Source: Archegozetes longisetosus (lineage: Eukaryota; Arthropoda; Arachnida; Sarcoptiformes; Trhypochthoniidae). Taken from it: a stretch of 64,000 nt of DNA. The stretch lies in the NCBI GenBank assembly GCA_018873245.2, contig JAEMBT020000004.1:7295073-7359072 (forward strand), read 5' to 3'. The notes under the pieces were generated by a model, which saw only the letters and a program-made list of their open reading frames with translations, did not search any database and was not told the origin of the DNA. Below, piece after piece: positions 21,626 through 32,624 of the stretch (the first letter of the stretch is position 1; every line of letters begins with the position of its first letter). A program made the translations under genes and the position numbers.

Positions 21626-22792
21626 ATGTATTCAATTCTCTTTATTTTTTTGATGATCTATTCAAGATCAAATGCAATGGTCCAATTGGAAGATTTCTTT
21701 CCTTACGGTCCAAGCAATGGCGACACAAGTATGTATGATGTGAATACGAGCAATTTAGACGATGGTTCTTCTCCGTCAATAACACTTACACATGAGTTTC
21801 AATTTTTCGGACATAGTCATAAGTTGCTCTGGGTCAATATCAATGGTGGCGTTTCGTTTAATGCTCCCATATCGACATTTACACCCAATTGTAATCCATT
21901 GTCAACATCATCTAGCATGATATCTCCTTTTTGGGCCGATATAGATTTAAGAAAACACAGAGGATTCATCTATTTCAGGCAAACAACTGATGCCAACGTC
22001 TTAAATAAGGCCTTAATAGATGTAAAGACAGCATTTCCGAATGTTGCGAATTTGGCAGCTTTGCAATGGGCATTTGTGGCTACCTGGCTCAATGTGCCAT
22101 TTTATGATGATGTTACATGCTCATCAGTACACAACAAAAGCAACACATTTCAGTTGGCTCTGGTCACTGATGGTATTCACTCATTTGCCATATTTGTCTA
22201 CAATAAAATCCAATGGACTACTGGTACAGCATCAGGATCTCCAAACTGTAGCGGACTTGGTGGTACACCTGCTCGAGCTGGATTCGATAACGGCGAAGGA
22301 AAAATGTCAATCGTTGACGGATCGTGCAATGAAGCTATAATGAATTTAGCAAGTAAAAGCATTGGGTCAAGCACTCCTGGAAAATATGTATTCCAGGTAA
22401 ATGAAGCAAACATCATATTATCAGGTTCAAGCACACTTCAGGTGATCACAAATCCAGTGACTCTACCTGTAGCAAACGCGACAACACAACCGCCACCTCT
22501 ATCCACCACAAAATCACTTGAAGAGCAAATATTTGAATTACATTTCCAGAGATTGAAGGGTCGTTTTAATGAACTTAAGAAACGACTTATGGAGGATTGT
22601 ATAAAAATCATTGATCGGCCGGCCCTTCAAAAGGAGTGCTTTCTCGACTTGGAGAAGCTAGTTAATTTAGAACATGAATACAGCAAAACTACAAAGATGG
22701 ACGAATTGACCAAGATTGAAAGCGAATTAGATACTCTTGAAATAGCTATAAGACAAATTGAGAAGGATATTGAATATTTGTTTCTTATTTAA
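21626..22792 (+). CDS. Secreted NIDO-domain protein with C-terminal coiled coil
   Basis: Single-exon gene encoding 388 residues. It opens with a hydrophobic signal peptide (MYSILFIFLMIYSRSNA). A NIDO (nidogen-type extracellular) domain follows over residues 25-255: DFFPYGPSNGD at its start, then LLWVNINGGVSF, ISPFWADIDLRK and GRAGF-like ARAGFDNGEG. Several cysteines (CNP, TCSS, NCSG, SCNE) fit disulfides outside the cell. After a Thr/Pro linker (TTQPPPLSTT), residues 290-388 form a charged helical region with heptad character (LKGRFNELKKRLMED, ESELDTLEIAIRQIEKD). NIDO domains occur in basement-membrane and adhesion proteins; the partner here is unknown. No EGF, sushi or transmembrane domain is visible, so it is much shorter than nidogen. 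Confidence 0.82.
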   Translation: MYSILFIFLMIYSRSNAMVQLEDFFPYGPSNGDTSMYDVNTSNLDDGSSPSITLTHEFQFFGHSHKLLWVNINGGVSFNAPISTFTPNCNPLSTSSSMISPFWADIDLRKHRGFIYFRQTTDANVLNKALIDVKTAFPNVANLAALQWAFVATWLNVPFYDDVTCSSVHNKSNTFQLALVTDGIHSFAIFVYNKIQWTTGTASGSPNCSGLGGTPARAGFDNGEGKMSIVDGSCNEAIMNLASKSIGSSTPGKYVFQVNEANIILSGSSTLQVITNPVTLPVANATTQPPPLSTTKSLEEQIFELHFQRLKGRFNELKKRLMEDCIKIIDRPALQKECFLDLEKLVNLEHEYSKTTKMDELTKIESELDTLEIAIRQIEKDIEYLFLI

Positions 22793-23058
22793 ACGTTTGC
22801 TTGTTCAAATATGCTAACATATAAGGAGATTTCATTTAGTTTGAATAAAATTTAACAGATTCAGAACAAAAACACTCACATTTAATGTTGAATAATTGAC
22901 TAAAAGCTTAAATTTTTCGGGATCTTTTCATGAGAAAGGGTATGTCATATTTTGTTGTAGAAGTTTACATGAATTTTTGTTTTAGCATTCATTCATTTAC
23001 CAACACACATCTAGTGTGTTCGACAAAAATGAGAGGTTGTCGAATAGAGACTGACAAT

Positions 23059-23666
23059 TAATGCTGCGCCTTTTTAGACTTTGGACTTTAGACTATTTCT
23101 AAAGTCTAGAAAAAATTTTAGACCATGTCTAAAGTCTTAAACTAGTTTAGACTTTTAGACCTCAACAAAAAAGATTTTAAAGTAACAACTTTCTGAGAAA
23201 TTTAATATATTCAATTGTCATATAAAATCAAAAGATAGTATCTTTTATTTATTTAACACGATGTTTTCAACTTTTTATTGCAATAGCTCAATGAATGGGT
23301 CATAGAGACCATTTTAAACTTATTGTAGACATCAATAAGTTATAACTTGAAAAGAACTTCAAAATAGATTCAGAGTATGAAGCTGTAGTTTTAGAAAGTG
23401 ATGAGTGTTGAAAAACCTCAAAGAAAGTCATGCAAATGGGATCATTTTGAAAAATTGAGTGAAAAAAGAATAGAATGTAAGTTTTGTTCTAAAGATTTCA
23501 GTGAAAAAACAGGAATCGATTCCCTTCTATATCATCGAAAATCACAAATTATTAAAATTTTTTGGATCTAAAAGTCTAATCTAAGTCTAAAGTCTAAAAG
23601 ATCTTTTAGACGAGAGGTCTAAAGTCTAGAGCATTAGACACCAAATCTAGACTTTGCGCAGCATTA
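23059..23666 (+). mobile_element. BED-finger (hAT-like) element remnant
   Basis: Perfect 11-bp inverted termini TAATGCTGCGC at 23059-23069 and 23656-23666 bound a 608-bp segment. Subterminal regions carry many 'agtctaaagtctaga'-type repeats in both orientations. Inside, 23401-23570 encodes a BED zinc finger on the plus strand: WDHFEKLSEKRIECKFCSKD with a later H, then a stop. The rest of the transposase is missing. No 8-bp target duplication was found at these termini, so the outer edge may be slightly different. Confidence 0.7.
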
Positions 23667-23794
23667 GCACTAAGTAACATTTGAAATGATACCCATTTAA
23701 AGTTAAGATTCTCTTTCTTGATTTCTGAAGAATGAAAAACATTCCCTAAAATCCCATTTAGAAGTGAAAAATAACGTTTAATTTTTAAAAACTT

Positions 23795-23965
23795 TACAGA
23801 AAGGAAGAAATTGATTGAAATGGTACCCAACGGGACTCAACTTGTTGAGCAACGGTTTCAGATGACTTGACAATTGGTTGATTTGATCGCATCGATGCGT
23901 CATCGGATGCCGTCTGCCAGAAAAAATATTTATCAGACTTGTAAGCATCCATGGGTTACAACTCA
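23795..23965 (+). pseudogene. Possible protein-kinase C-lobe remnant
   Basis: The plus strand reads TERKKLIEMVPNGTQ, then after one in-frame stop LVDLIASM and KHPWV. The order (DLI..M......P.A......HPWV) matches the end of many Ser/Thr kinases. There is a stop codon and no catalytic core nearby. The match is short, so chance is not excluded. Confidence 0.35.
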
Positions 23966-24297
23966 TAAATGTTAAGAAAATTTAAGTATTATCCCCAAAA
24001 TTGATTCAGAACTCAATTTAGTCCAGAATCATTTTGATAATTATTGATTTGAATCAATTTTTATAGTTTTCACTACATTAGTAATGCCTCTTACGAATCA
24101 TTTTATCTGATTTTTAAGTTTCTTCAACTTTTACGTCATGAAATGGATGGCAAACAAGGCCTCAATTCAGTGTCACCCCAAAGGAGGTATAGTTTGAATC
24201 GAATTTACAGGAAACAGAGTTTGAATGATTTTCCAATAGATTCAATTGAAGCTGAAAGTGTTCAATCACTCAGTTATGGCTCGAATTGTGGTTATAT

Positions 24298-24378
24298 TAG
24301 GTGGGCCCATAACTAGTCGGAATAAATTCAGTTAATGATAACGATTAAAATTCCGGGACTTTATGGGCCCACCTAATA
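24298..24378. mobile_element. 80-bp mariner-type MITE, copy 1
   Basis: Terminal inverted repeats TTAGGTGGGCCCATAA and their complement are perfect, flanked by TA on each side. The termini resemble the TTAGGTTGG ends of mariner elements, and the size resembles MADE1-type miniature mariners. It differs from the copy at 34867-34947 by one base in the body. Confidence 0.9.
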
Positions 24379-24380
24379 GA

Positions 24381-24735
24381 TTAGTTCAAATTGAACAATA
24401 TCTTCAATACTATTCACTCTCTGTGATCAATTTATTTTTCAAACTATTTTTACTTAAGAAACTTCCTTTTCCAATCAAGCATTCTCTTTGATTCATTAGA
24501 AAATTTAATTTACTGTAGACTTCATTATAAACAATAGAAAAAAATATTAAGAATTGGCTCAAATCTCAAAAAACGAACAGTTCTTATTAGAGCTAATAAT
24601 AGCGGTTATTATTGAAGAATTTGATACTTTTGACTTTTGAATTGTGATTTTTATTAATAACAATCATCCTTTGAGACAATGTCTAACGTTCATGATTGGC
24701 CACTTTATTGATTGAATATACCTAAATTTAAATTG
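24381..24735. other. Intergenic 3' of the Tyr-rich gene
   Basis: AT-rich, probably containing the 3' UTR of the minus-strand Tyr-rich gene; no other feature seen. Confidence 0.4.
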
Positions 24736-24739
24736 ATTT

Positions 24740-25499
24740 TTAATTATTATTGTTATTATTGCCGAACCCATGTTTTGTCAAGTGATAATTGTTGTATTGT
24801 AAGCGATAAGGAACATAGAATCTTCTAATTTGATGCAGAGGTACATAGTAGTAGGTATAATAGCCATATGTCTTGTAATATGGAATATAAATCAGATTAT
24901 GGTTATGATGGAGAGGATAATAATAGTAATAAGATACCAAATAAGTTCTTGTCGGAAAATAGTTTTGTCGATGATACCAAACACGCTGAACATTATGTCT
25001 ATTACTATCCCTATTAGGAACTTTCTTCTGAATATTTGGTATAGTCTTCAGAATTGGTTTCTTTCGTCTTTTATTCACTATTGGCTTAAAAACTGGTTTC
25101 AAAGCTTTAATCGTTGTAATTGTAGTGGTTGGAGCTATTGGTTCATTTGTAGTGACTGTAGTGACTGTAGTGATATCACCTTCAATGTCGCTCTCAGTAA
25201 AAGTTTGCGGAGTTTCGCTTTCTTTGTTAGTATCTTCTTCAGGCAATTCAGTTACATTCATAACGACCTATAAATAATATAACTTTCACTACTATGAACT
25301 GAAAATTTAACAAAAAACTGAATAATACTTTCTTCTGGTCAGTATTGGTAACATTGGTATTGACAACATCTTGATCCTCCTTAGCAAACGAGTCGTAATC
25401 AAATTCAGTTTCGTACACTTGGCTTAACGAAGTTTTCAGACAACTGCTTAACGTTATAATTATAGTAAAACATAAATAATTTCTTATCAGACAACACAT
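24740..25499 (-). CDS. Secreted tyrosine-rich low-complexity protein
   Basis: Two exons on the minus strand, 25329-25499 and 24740-25267, join in phase to give 232 residues. The N terminus (MCCLIRNYLCFTIIITLSSC) is a signal-peptide-like hydrophobic stretch. The middle is rich in Thr (ITTVTTVTTNEPIAPTTT) and then basic (NKRRKKPILKT). The C-terminal third is dominated by Tyr and His (YYYYYPLHHNHN, YYKTYGYYTYYYV) and ends in a poly-Asn run. No known enzyme domain is seen. Tyr-rich secreted proteins can be structural, for example in cuticle, silk or eggshell, but that is inference. The poly-Asn tail is encoded by a (TTA/TTG)n tract and may vary in length. Confidence 0.7.
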
Positions 25500-25920
25500 A
25501 TTGATAGAATCCCGAATTTGGCTTTCAATTCAACAAAACAAAAATATATTTTTATTTCCTCTCAATAAAATGTTATTACGACAATAATTAGGTTTTGTGC
25601 AAAGGAAGATCTCATAAAATTATTCTCATGAAAATGCGTATTAATTCAAGTTATAAGTGTTGTTTTTTAGAAAAAAATGTAATAAAATTTTATACTTAAT
25701 ATAACATTATTAATGAATCTGGGGATGACTAATAGTATGGAATAGTCAATTCAATAAACGGAATGATTAAAATGCGTGGCAAGATTTGAGACAAAAAAGT
25801 TTTACTATAACTATAGTTTATAATAATCATTGATTTGAATAAATTAGAATAAATAAAAAATATAATTATTATAATTTATTTGTTTTGCAGTTTATATATT
25901 AAATAAAATCACAGATAAAA
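25500..25920. other. Short intergenic gap, both neighbours on the minus strand
   Basis: AT-rich; holds the 5' flank of the Tyr-rich gene and the 3' flank of the golgin. Nothing else recognised. Confidence 0.4.
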
Positions 25921-25923
25921 TGA

Positions 25924-28900
25924 TCATTTATTCGTTCCGGACCACTGATAAAGATAATCCCTCCACTTATTATTACTTGAGTTTTGGTCATTAGAAGTAA
26001 AGTTTTGAAACAAGTTTTGTTCCTCAGGACTCAATTTTAGAATAGTGGCTAAAACTGGTATAAGTCGTTGCCTCTCATCGTCTCCGTTGAATGTAATAAA
26101 CTGTTAATCAATTAAATTAATCTTAATGTCTCTAATAAATGAATTATTGAAAATTTTGATACCTTTACAATAATATTCTTTAAATATTCTAAATTTTCTG
26201 CTATTTCGATTCGCTCGACACTGCGTTGAAGGCGACGGATCTCGTCCTTTAATACTCTATTTTGCTCAGTTAGCAGCATATTATTGCTTTCACTCTCTTC
26301 CAGTAGCTATAATTTCATTTTAGTATTTCATATATTCAAGAATTTCAATGAATTTTACGTCAGTCAGAGTCAAATATTTAAATAATAAAACGAATGAATA
26401 CCTGCGTTAAATTTTCAACCTTGTTTTGGGCTACGGTCAAATGCATCGTAAATTCATGTGCAGCTAAATAATTGAAAGTACAACGACCTACATTAAGCAC
26501 TTATAGTTATGAGGACCACAACACTATTATAACTCACGTTTATCTTGTTCAGTATCAGCAGGATATAGAATTTCTTCGAGAACATTACCGCTCGCAGAAA
26601 TAGGAGATGCAGATAACGTCTGGAAAATAATACGGATATAATTATTTAAGTGTAAATCTTTGACATATAGAAAGATTTTAGATTACTTTATTTGGAATGG
26701 AAGTCGTTTCAACACTTTCTAATTCATCCAAAGTATTAATAGACTGGCGAGATTTGTTTAAAACTTCAAATCTACTACCATGATTTGAAAGCTTTGCGAT
26801 TTCGAGCCTCAAATCAGTCAATTGACTGTTAGCGTCGCGCAATTCTTCTTCGAGAGAAGCTATCGCAGAACTATTCGCTTTCCCTAGTTGTTGTATTTTT
26901 TCCTATTTGATCAACAAATACATGTAATATGCAAATCATACCAAGTCAACGCACAAACCTTATGATAGTTTTCTGCTTCTTTGCGCTCATTAACCATCGA
27001 TGACTGCAAATCTCGAGCTAAACTTTTAAGTTTTTCGTTCTCTATTTTATATTCATTGAGTCTGAAAACATTTGAATCATAAATTCAATTTCAGATATAA
27101 TGCAGAAATATTCGAGTACAACCTTTCCTTCAGCGAATTGAATTCATTTAATTCATTCTTCAACGAATTATGACTAATATTCAATTGACGATAACTGCTT
27201 TCTAGACTTTCTTTTCTTGAAATTAATTTCAAGTTTATCCCTGAATTAGTGATAAAACAGTATTAATCCAATGTGTTTTGAAAATAATCTCAAGTTAAAT
27301 AACAAATATTTTGCGTACTTTAAAGTTTTAATATCAGTGTTCAAACTTTTAATTGTCGATTCAAGATTTTCAATTTGTTTAGAATTTTCAAAACTATTTT
27401 GAGGACCATTTTGCTGTTGTTTTAAAACTTTACAAACTCTAACTTTGTATTCTTCAAACTTTTCGTCTTTCTTTTTGATTTCAACTTCAAGAATGTCTAT
27501 TTGCTTTTGCAGCTCACACACTTTAGATTCCAATGACTTAATTGTTTTAAGTTGCGATTCATTACTAGACCTCAATTGACTTTCCAACGATTGGATAAAA
27601 GCTGCCGAATCAGCACATCTTATTTTGTATTGTTCTAATTCAGATAATTGAGTCTCCAATGTTTCGCTATATTTTTTAATATCTTCTTTAAAGTTTGAAT
27701 TTTCTTTCTCTAAACATTGCACTTGTGCTATCAGTTCTTCTTTTTCTTTCAGCAATTCTTCATAACGACTGACATCTTCTTTAGCACTTTCGAGTTGATC
27801 AGTAAGATCGACTATTTCTGTGGTTTTCAAGTCTAATTGATGATGAAGTTCAGTAATAGTCTGCTCTAAACCAGTATTAGCCACATTTCTTCTTCTCTCC
27901 GATTCTAAATCGCTCTGCAATACTATTACTTTGCTCTCAAACTCTCTCTTTTTCGATTCTAGACTTTCCTTTTCTTCTTTCAACAAATTAATTGTAGATT
28001 TTAGAGCTTCTATTTCCTCTTTATATTCCGCTAATTGTTCTCTAGCTTTGGTCAATTCTGTTACACTATTAGATAAATCGTGTTCCAGTTCCTTATTCCT
28101 CGATTTTAATGAATCGCTTTCGTCTTGCAGTTTATCATATTCTGATTGCAAACTCTAAACAAAAACACAATTTTTTCACAGTTTAATAGTGAATTAGTTT
28201 ATAAAATAGTAAATAATACTAAAACGTAGAAAACCTGCTATAAAGTATGTTTTTAATTATATTAAACCATAAAATTTTATAAACTTAAAATGTTATGAAT
28301 TTGACACAAATTTTTTGTTGAAAATAAAAAGCGTTCGAACTTAACTAACAGATCGAACATTTATCAACAAACATGTAAAAATGAAGCAGAGATCAAATCT
28401 TTCAAAATTCAATCAAATAGTCTCCTTGATTTAAACGCTCGAATTCAATAAAATATGTGAATCAAGATTGAGAGAAACTGTAATTTTGATTTACCTGAAA
28501 ATTGCGGACCACTTGTTGATAGGAAGCCGAAATTTTTTCCTTATCTTGATTTTTAAGCTGTACTTTTAATTCTTGACTTTCACTCAAACATTTCGAAAGC
28601 TATAAATAGAATAATCAGTTTATTAATGAACCCCAGGTTTTATTGAGCGAAGAAAAAAATGACTCTGAGCCAAGTTTTAATTTATAGCTATTATCGTTGA
28701 TTGGTTCACTTTAACAATCGTTTAATCCGTGAAAATATGTCATCAGTCAGTCTCAGATTCTAAAACTAAGTTTTTTCGGTTCAATCAATTTAGGTTTATT
28801 ATGTCCTTATCTGATCTGAAGTACACTTTCAAACAATTAATCTCAATAAAAATATGCATTGAAAGGGTTCTAACAATCGTCACACTTTCCATGTTTGAAT

Positions 28901-29406
28901 CTAACTCTAAATTTTAATATCTCACAATTTGTTGAATCAAGTTTTAAGTTTAATTCTGTAACTGTTACTAAATCTAACAATTGCAAAAACAGTCAACTAA
29001 TTAAAAACTAAACCATTTTATATCTTATCAATTGGTGAAAAACTAGTCATTTGTTGATTAGAGTTTTAGAAAATTTGATTAAAACAAAATTAACGACAAA
29101 TGGCGTATAAATAAATGAAAACAATTATTTGATGAGACGTATGACTGAGTTTATATAAATATAATATTGACATAAAAATAAGAGATATTAATATGAATGA
29201 GAAGTGATGACAACACAATCAAAGTAACGATTGAATACCTGATCTTTCGTTTCTTTTAGCTCTTTCTTCAACTTAAAAGCTAAAGCTTTGAATTTATTTA
29301 ATTTGTCTTCACTTTCCAATAGCTTTGTTTCCAAACTATCGACAGGTTTGAAGTGATCGTTTAATTGTTGCGAACCATTAACTAAATCAGTATTATTTGA
29401 CTCCAT
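25924..29406 (-). CDS. GRIP-domain golgin (long coiled-coil, trans-Golgi type)
   Basis: Multi-exon minus-strand gene from ATG at 29404-29406 to TGA at 25924-25926. Exon 1 (29239-29406) contains KLNKFKALAFKLKKELKETK, a conserved-looking N-terminal helix. Exon 2 (28495-28599) is in phase. The large exon (about 27319-28154) is almost pure coiled coil, rich in Leu, Glu and Lys heptads. Smaller exons lie near 27120-27235, 26960-27060, 26690-26900, 26540-26620, 26400-26465 and 26165-26310. The C terminus carries the GRIP domain split over the last two exons: ENLEYLKNIIVKF, then RQRLIPVLATILKLSPEEQN. GRIP domains bind ARL1 on the trans-Golgi, where such proteins tether vesicles. It is closest in layout to GCC88/GCC185, but I cannot choose between them. 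The splice between the large exon and the next did not resolve cleanly in phase, so that border is uncertain. Confidence 0.82.
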
Positions 29407-29409
29407 TAG

Positions 29410-31300
29410 CGATACTTTAACATTAACACAACTTTAGTATAATATAAACACAACATAAACACTAAACTGAACAGAGACACAAATATTTAAAGCCATCAAC
29501 AAATAACATGTACTTTTTGTGCACTTCATTTTTGAATCCCTTCGAAACTACTTCTAGTTCCTAACTAATAGTGATCACAATTATTTAAATGTTTAGCATT
29601 CAATTATGAAAATTATTATTACTCTTACCTGTTATTACGTCTCAAATGTTTTAGCTAATGGGCAATACTTTAAAGCTTTGAAAGTGAACAATTCATAATT
29701 TAGGAAATGTTAGTAAAAGAAAACTATTTTTAACTTTTCAAAGACTCTTGTAATATCTCACAAATCTTCATATCTTTCAGTATTTTTAGAACTCAATTAT
29801 AATTACTTTTGATAACTAACGCTAATTCATTAATCAAAATTAAAATTTGAAAATTATTCAAATTTCAAAGATTTTTTAGAGATAGCGGCGTGACCGAATA
29901 AGAGCGAAAGGACACAGACTCAAAGTACACAAGCCCTAAAGACGGGTTGTCCTCTCAACTTTAATTTTAGGCATAGAGCTATTTCAGAAACAGAAATGCA
30001 TTTTCATAGAAATTCTTTTAAAATTCACAGTTGTTTGATGCAATTAACAAAATAATATATCATTTAATATACTTTGTATAGTAGATAAATTTTTTGAATT
30101 GTCAAGCTAAAATATGTCATGAAAATTTAAAACTTTCTACTCCTCACTCGAAATTTTCTGGTCTAAAAAAGTAGTTTTCATTAAGTCATTTTTTAATAGA
30201 ACCATTATTTGTAAACGTAAAATCTAACTAATAAAATGTAATATGATTAAAAATTCATGACAGATAAGAATTTCAGTTTAAATCATTTGATAAGTGAATA
30301 AAAATTATGAAATCTTTTCAATGAAACTTTAACTGTTGTTAGAATTACCCTCAATATTGCTAACAAAAAGCTATTTATTGTTGAGATTTGAAAGACTCGA
30401 AGCCACCGCTTTCCTTGTTCGGTCTCTGTCCTGGTATTGAGTCTCTAATCTTTAACAAATCTGCGGTCTATCTCTTGAATTTTAACACATTAATACTTGT
30501 GATCCGATACCAACAAACGAATCGAAGTCTTTCTCAGCCACAACTTGAATATCTGAGTTCTCGGTAAGACTTATTAATACCATCAGAACAGTAAGGATTT
30601 GAACAAAAGATGAGAGGAAGCATTTGCTGGAGCTTCAAAGAAAGTAGTTGCCTATCACAATTTTTGATAATCATCTAATGCAAATAACTATTTCATATTT
30701 GTCGTTCGACTATTAGCATTGATCCAAATTTAATACTATTTAAAGTGAATTTAGTGAGGAAAGAGACGCCAAATATCGAGGACTATGAGCTACTCGAAGA
30801 AAAACTTACGGACATCACCAAACAGTGGAAGATGTGATTGATTCGACTTCTTTTGATTTAACAATTATATAAAGATATTATGAATATTTATAGGTATCTA
30901 ACATTACCTTTAGTAATTATTAAGAGACTTCAATCATATTCAAAGTTAGATATAGTTTCTGTTTAAACGCAATCTTCAAGTTATAGACATTTAATTTTTC
31001 ACAATAGATATTCTTTTGGTTGATATTCTAGTATCAAACTAAATATCAATGTTTAGGTCAATTTGATTTTCATACTAATGTTTGAACTGTTGTCGAATCT
31101 AAATCAATTTATTGTTGTCTCGTGTACTTCAGCTAAAATCTATGTGTTGATAAATGGATCTTAAATTCTTCAATCGAGAAGAATCCATTTATTAATCACG
31201 CAATTAAGACGATTACTTAAAAACTTTGTAGTCACTTAAAATTGAGAGCTGTATCAAAGAATAGCGGGTCGCAGTTTTATAGTCGCTCGATTTTGTATTC
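29410..31300. other. Intergenic upstream of the golgin
   Basis: Contains the golgin 5' flank. No gene recognised; slightly GC-richer patches at 29880-29960 and 30370-30430 look like old repeat debris. Confidence 0.35.
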
Positions 31301-31319
31301 AATCAAATTAATAAGTTTT

Positions 31320-31650
31320 TTAAAGAATACATAGCAAATAAGAATTTAGAGAATATTTTCAGATACTATTCATTGTATCCTTATTTTAAACTGAAATCTG
31401 AACTCCTTAATGCTAACAAATATTCCGATTCTGTTTGTATTAAATGAATGAGCATAATTTATGTAAATTGATGACAATTTGATTTATACTGTATATCAAT
31501 CGAATCCAAAAAAATTAATATCGAATACAGAAAACTGTCACAAACACTGACTTGAGATTCAAAGATTCGCAATATTCTCATGATTATTAGAACGCTTCAC
31601 AACTAATGTCCAACAACTTATAACTCAAGAGTGAGAACAAATTAGTCTCT
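31320..31650 (-). repeat. Dispersed repeat, copy 2 (inverted relative to 5360-5710)
   Basis: Reverse complement aligns with 5360-5710, including 'ctccttaatgctaacaaata' and the 'acttataac' end. Lies just outside the minisatellite array of the MULE. Confidence 0.65.
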
Positions 31651-31785
31651 GATAGAAGATTCAAATCAGTTCATATGAAAAACTGCAAAATTTGAATCGC
31701 TGTTATTCTCTCTTTAGATAATAAAATTCTGTCTTCAGTCTTGTTAAGAAACGAGTTTAAAGTTAAGTCAATCTCTACTCATTGT

Positions 31786-32412
31786 ACGTCTAAGACATTT
31801 GTTCGTCTAAGACATTTGTTCGTCTAAGACATTTGTTCGTCCAAGGCATTTGTTCGTCTAACACACTTACTCGTCCAAGGCATTTGTTCGTCTAAGACAC
31901 TTGTTCGTCTAAGACACTTGTTCGTCTAAGACATTTGTTCGTCTAAGACATTTGTTCGTCTAAGACATTTGTTCGTCCAAGGCATTTGTTCGTCTAACAC
32001 ACTTACTCGTCCAAGGCATTTGTTCGTCTAAGACATTTGTTCGTCTAAGACATTTGTTCGTCTAAGACATTTGTTCGTCCAAGGCATTTGTTCGTCTAAC
32101 ACACTTACTCGTCCAAGGCATTTGTTCGTCTAAGACACTTGTTCGTCTAAGACACTTGTTCGTCTAAGACATTTGTTCGTCTAAGACATTTGTTCGTCTA
32201 AGACATTTGTTCGTCTAAGACATTTGTTCGTCTAAGACATTTGTTCGTCTAAGACATTTGTTCGTCTAAGACATTTGTTCGTCCAAGGCATTTGTTCGTC
32301 TAACACACTTACTCGTCCAAGGCATTTGTTCGTCTAAGACACTTGTTCGTCTAAGACACTTGTTCGTCTAAGACACTTGTTCGTCTAAGACACTTACTCA
32401 TCCAAGACACTT
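31786..32412. repeat. 17-bp minisatellite array forming the left end of the MULE
   Basis: About 37 tandem units of TTCGTCTAAGACATTTG and variants (CCAAGG, AACACACTTAC). Variant units recur in a fixed order about four times, a higher-order repeat. The same unit in reverse orientation makes the right-hand array at 34233-34698. Confidence 0.97.
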
Positions 32413-32624
32413 TCAGGATGCTTGTTAATATGAAAATATATTTATCCTTGATACAACACAAGTGAAATAAATACGATGTTTTAATCAATATTCCACAATT
32501 TATTTGACGAAAGTTACGAATTAAAAATTGTAAGAATAAAAAGAATTACGAAAACTATAATAGTGAAGAAAATAATAATAAATAAGAATTAAAGAATTAC
32601 ATACAAATGAAAGAATAAAAATAA

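Noticed and set aside
31786..32412. A CRISPR array
   Set aside because: Repeats are directly abutting 17-bp units without unique spacers, in a eukaryotic setting, and are mirrored in inverted orientation around a transposase.
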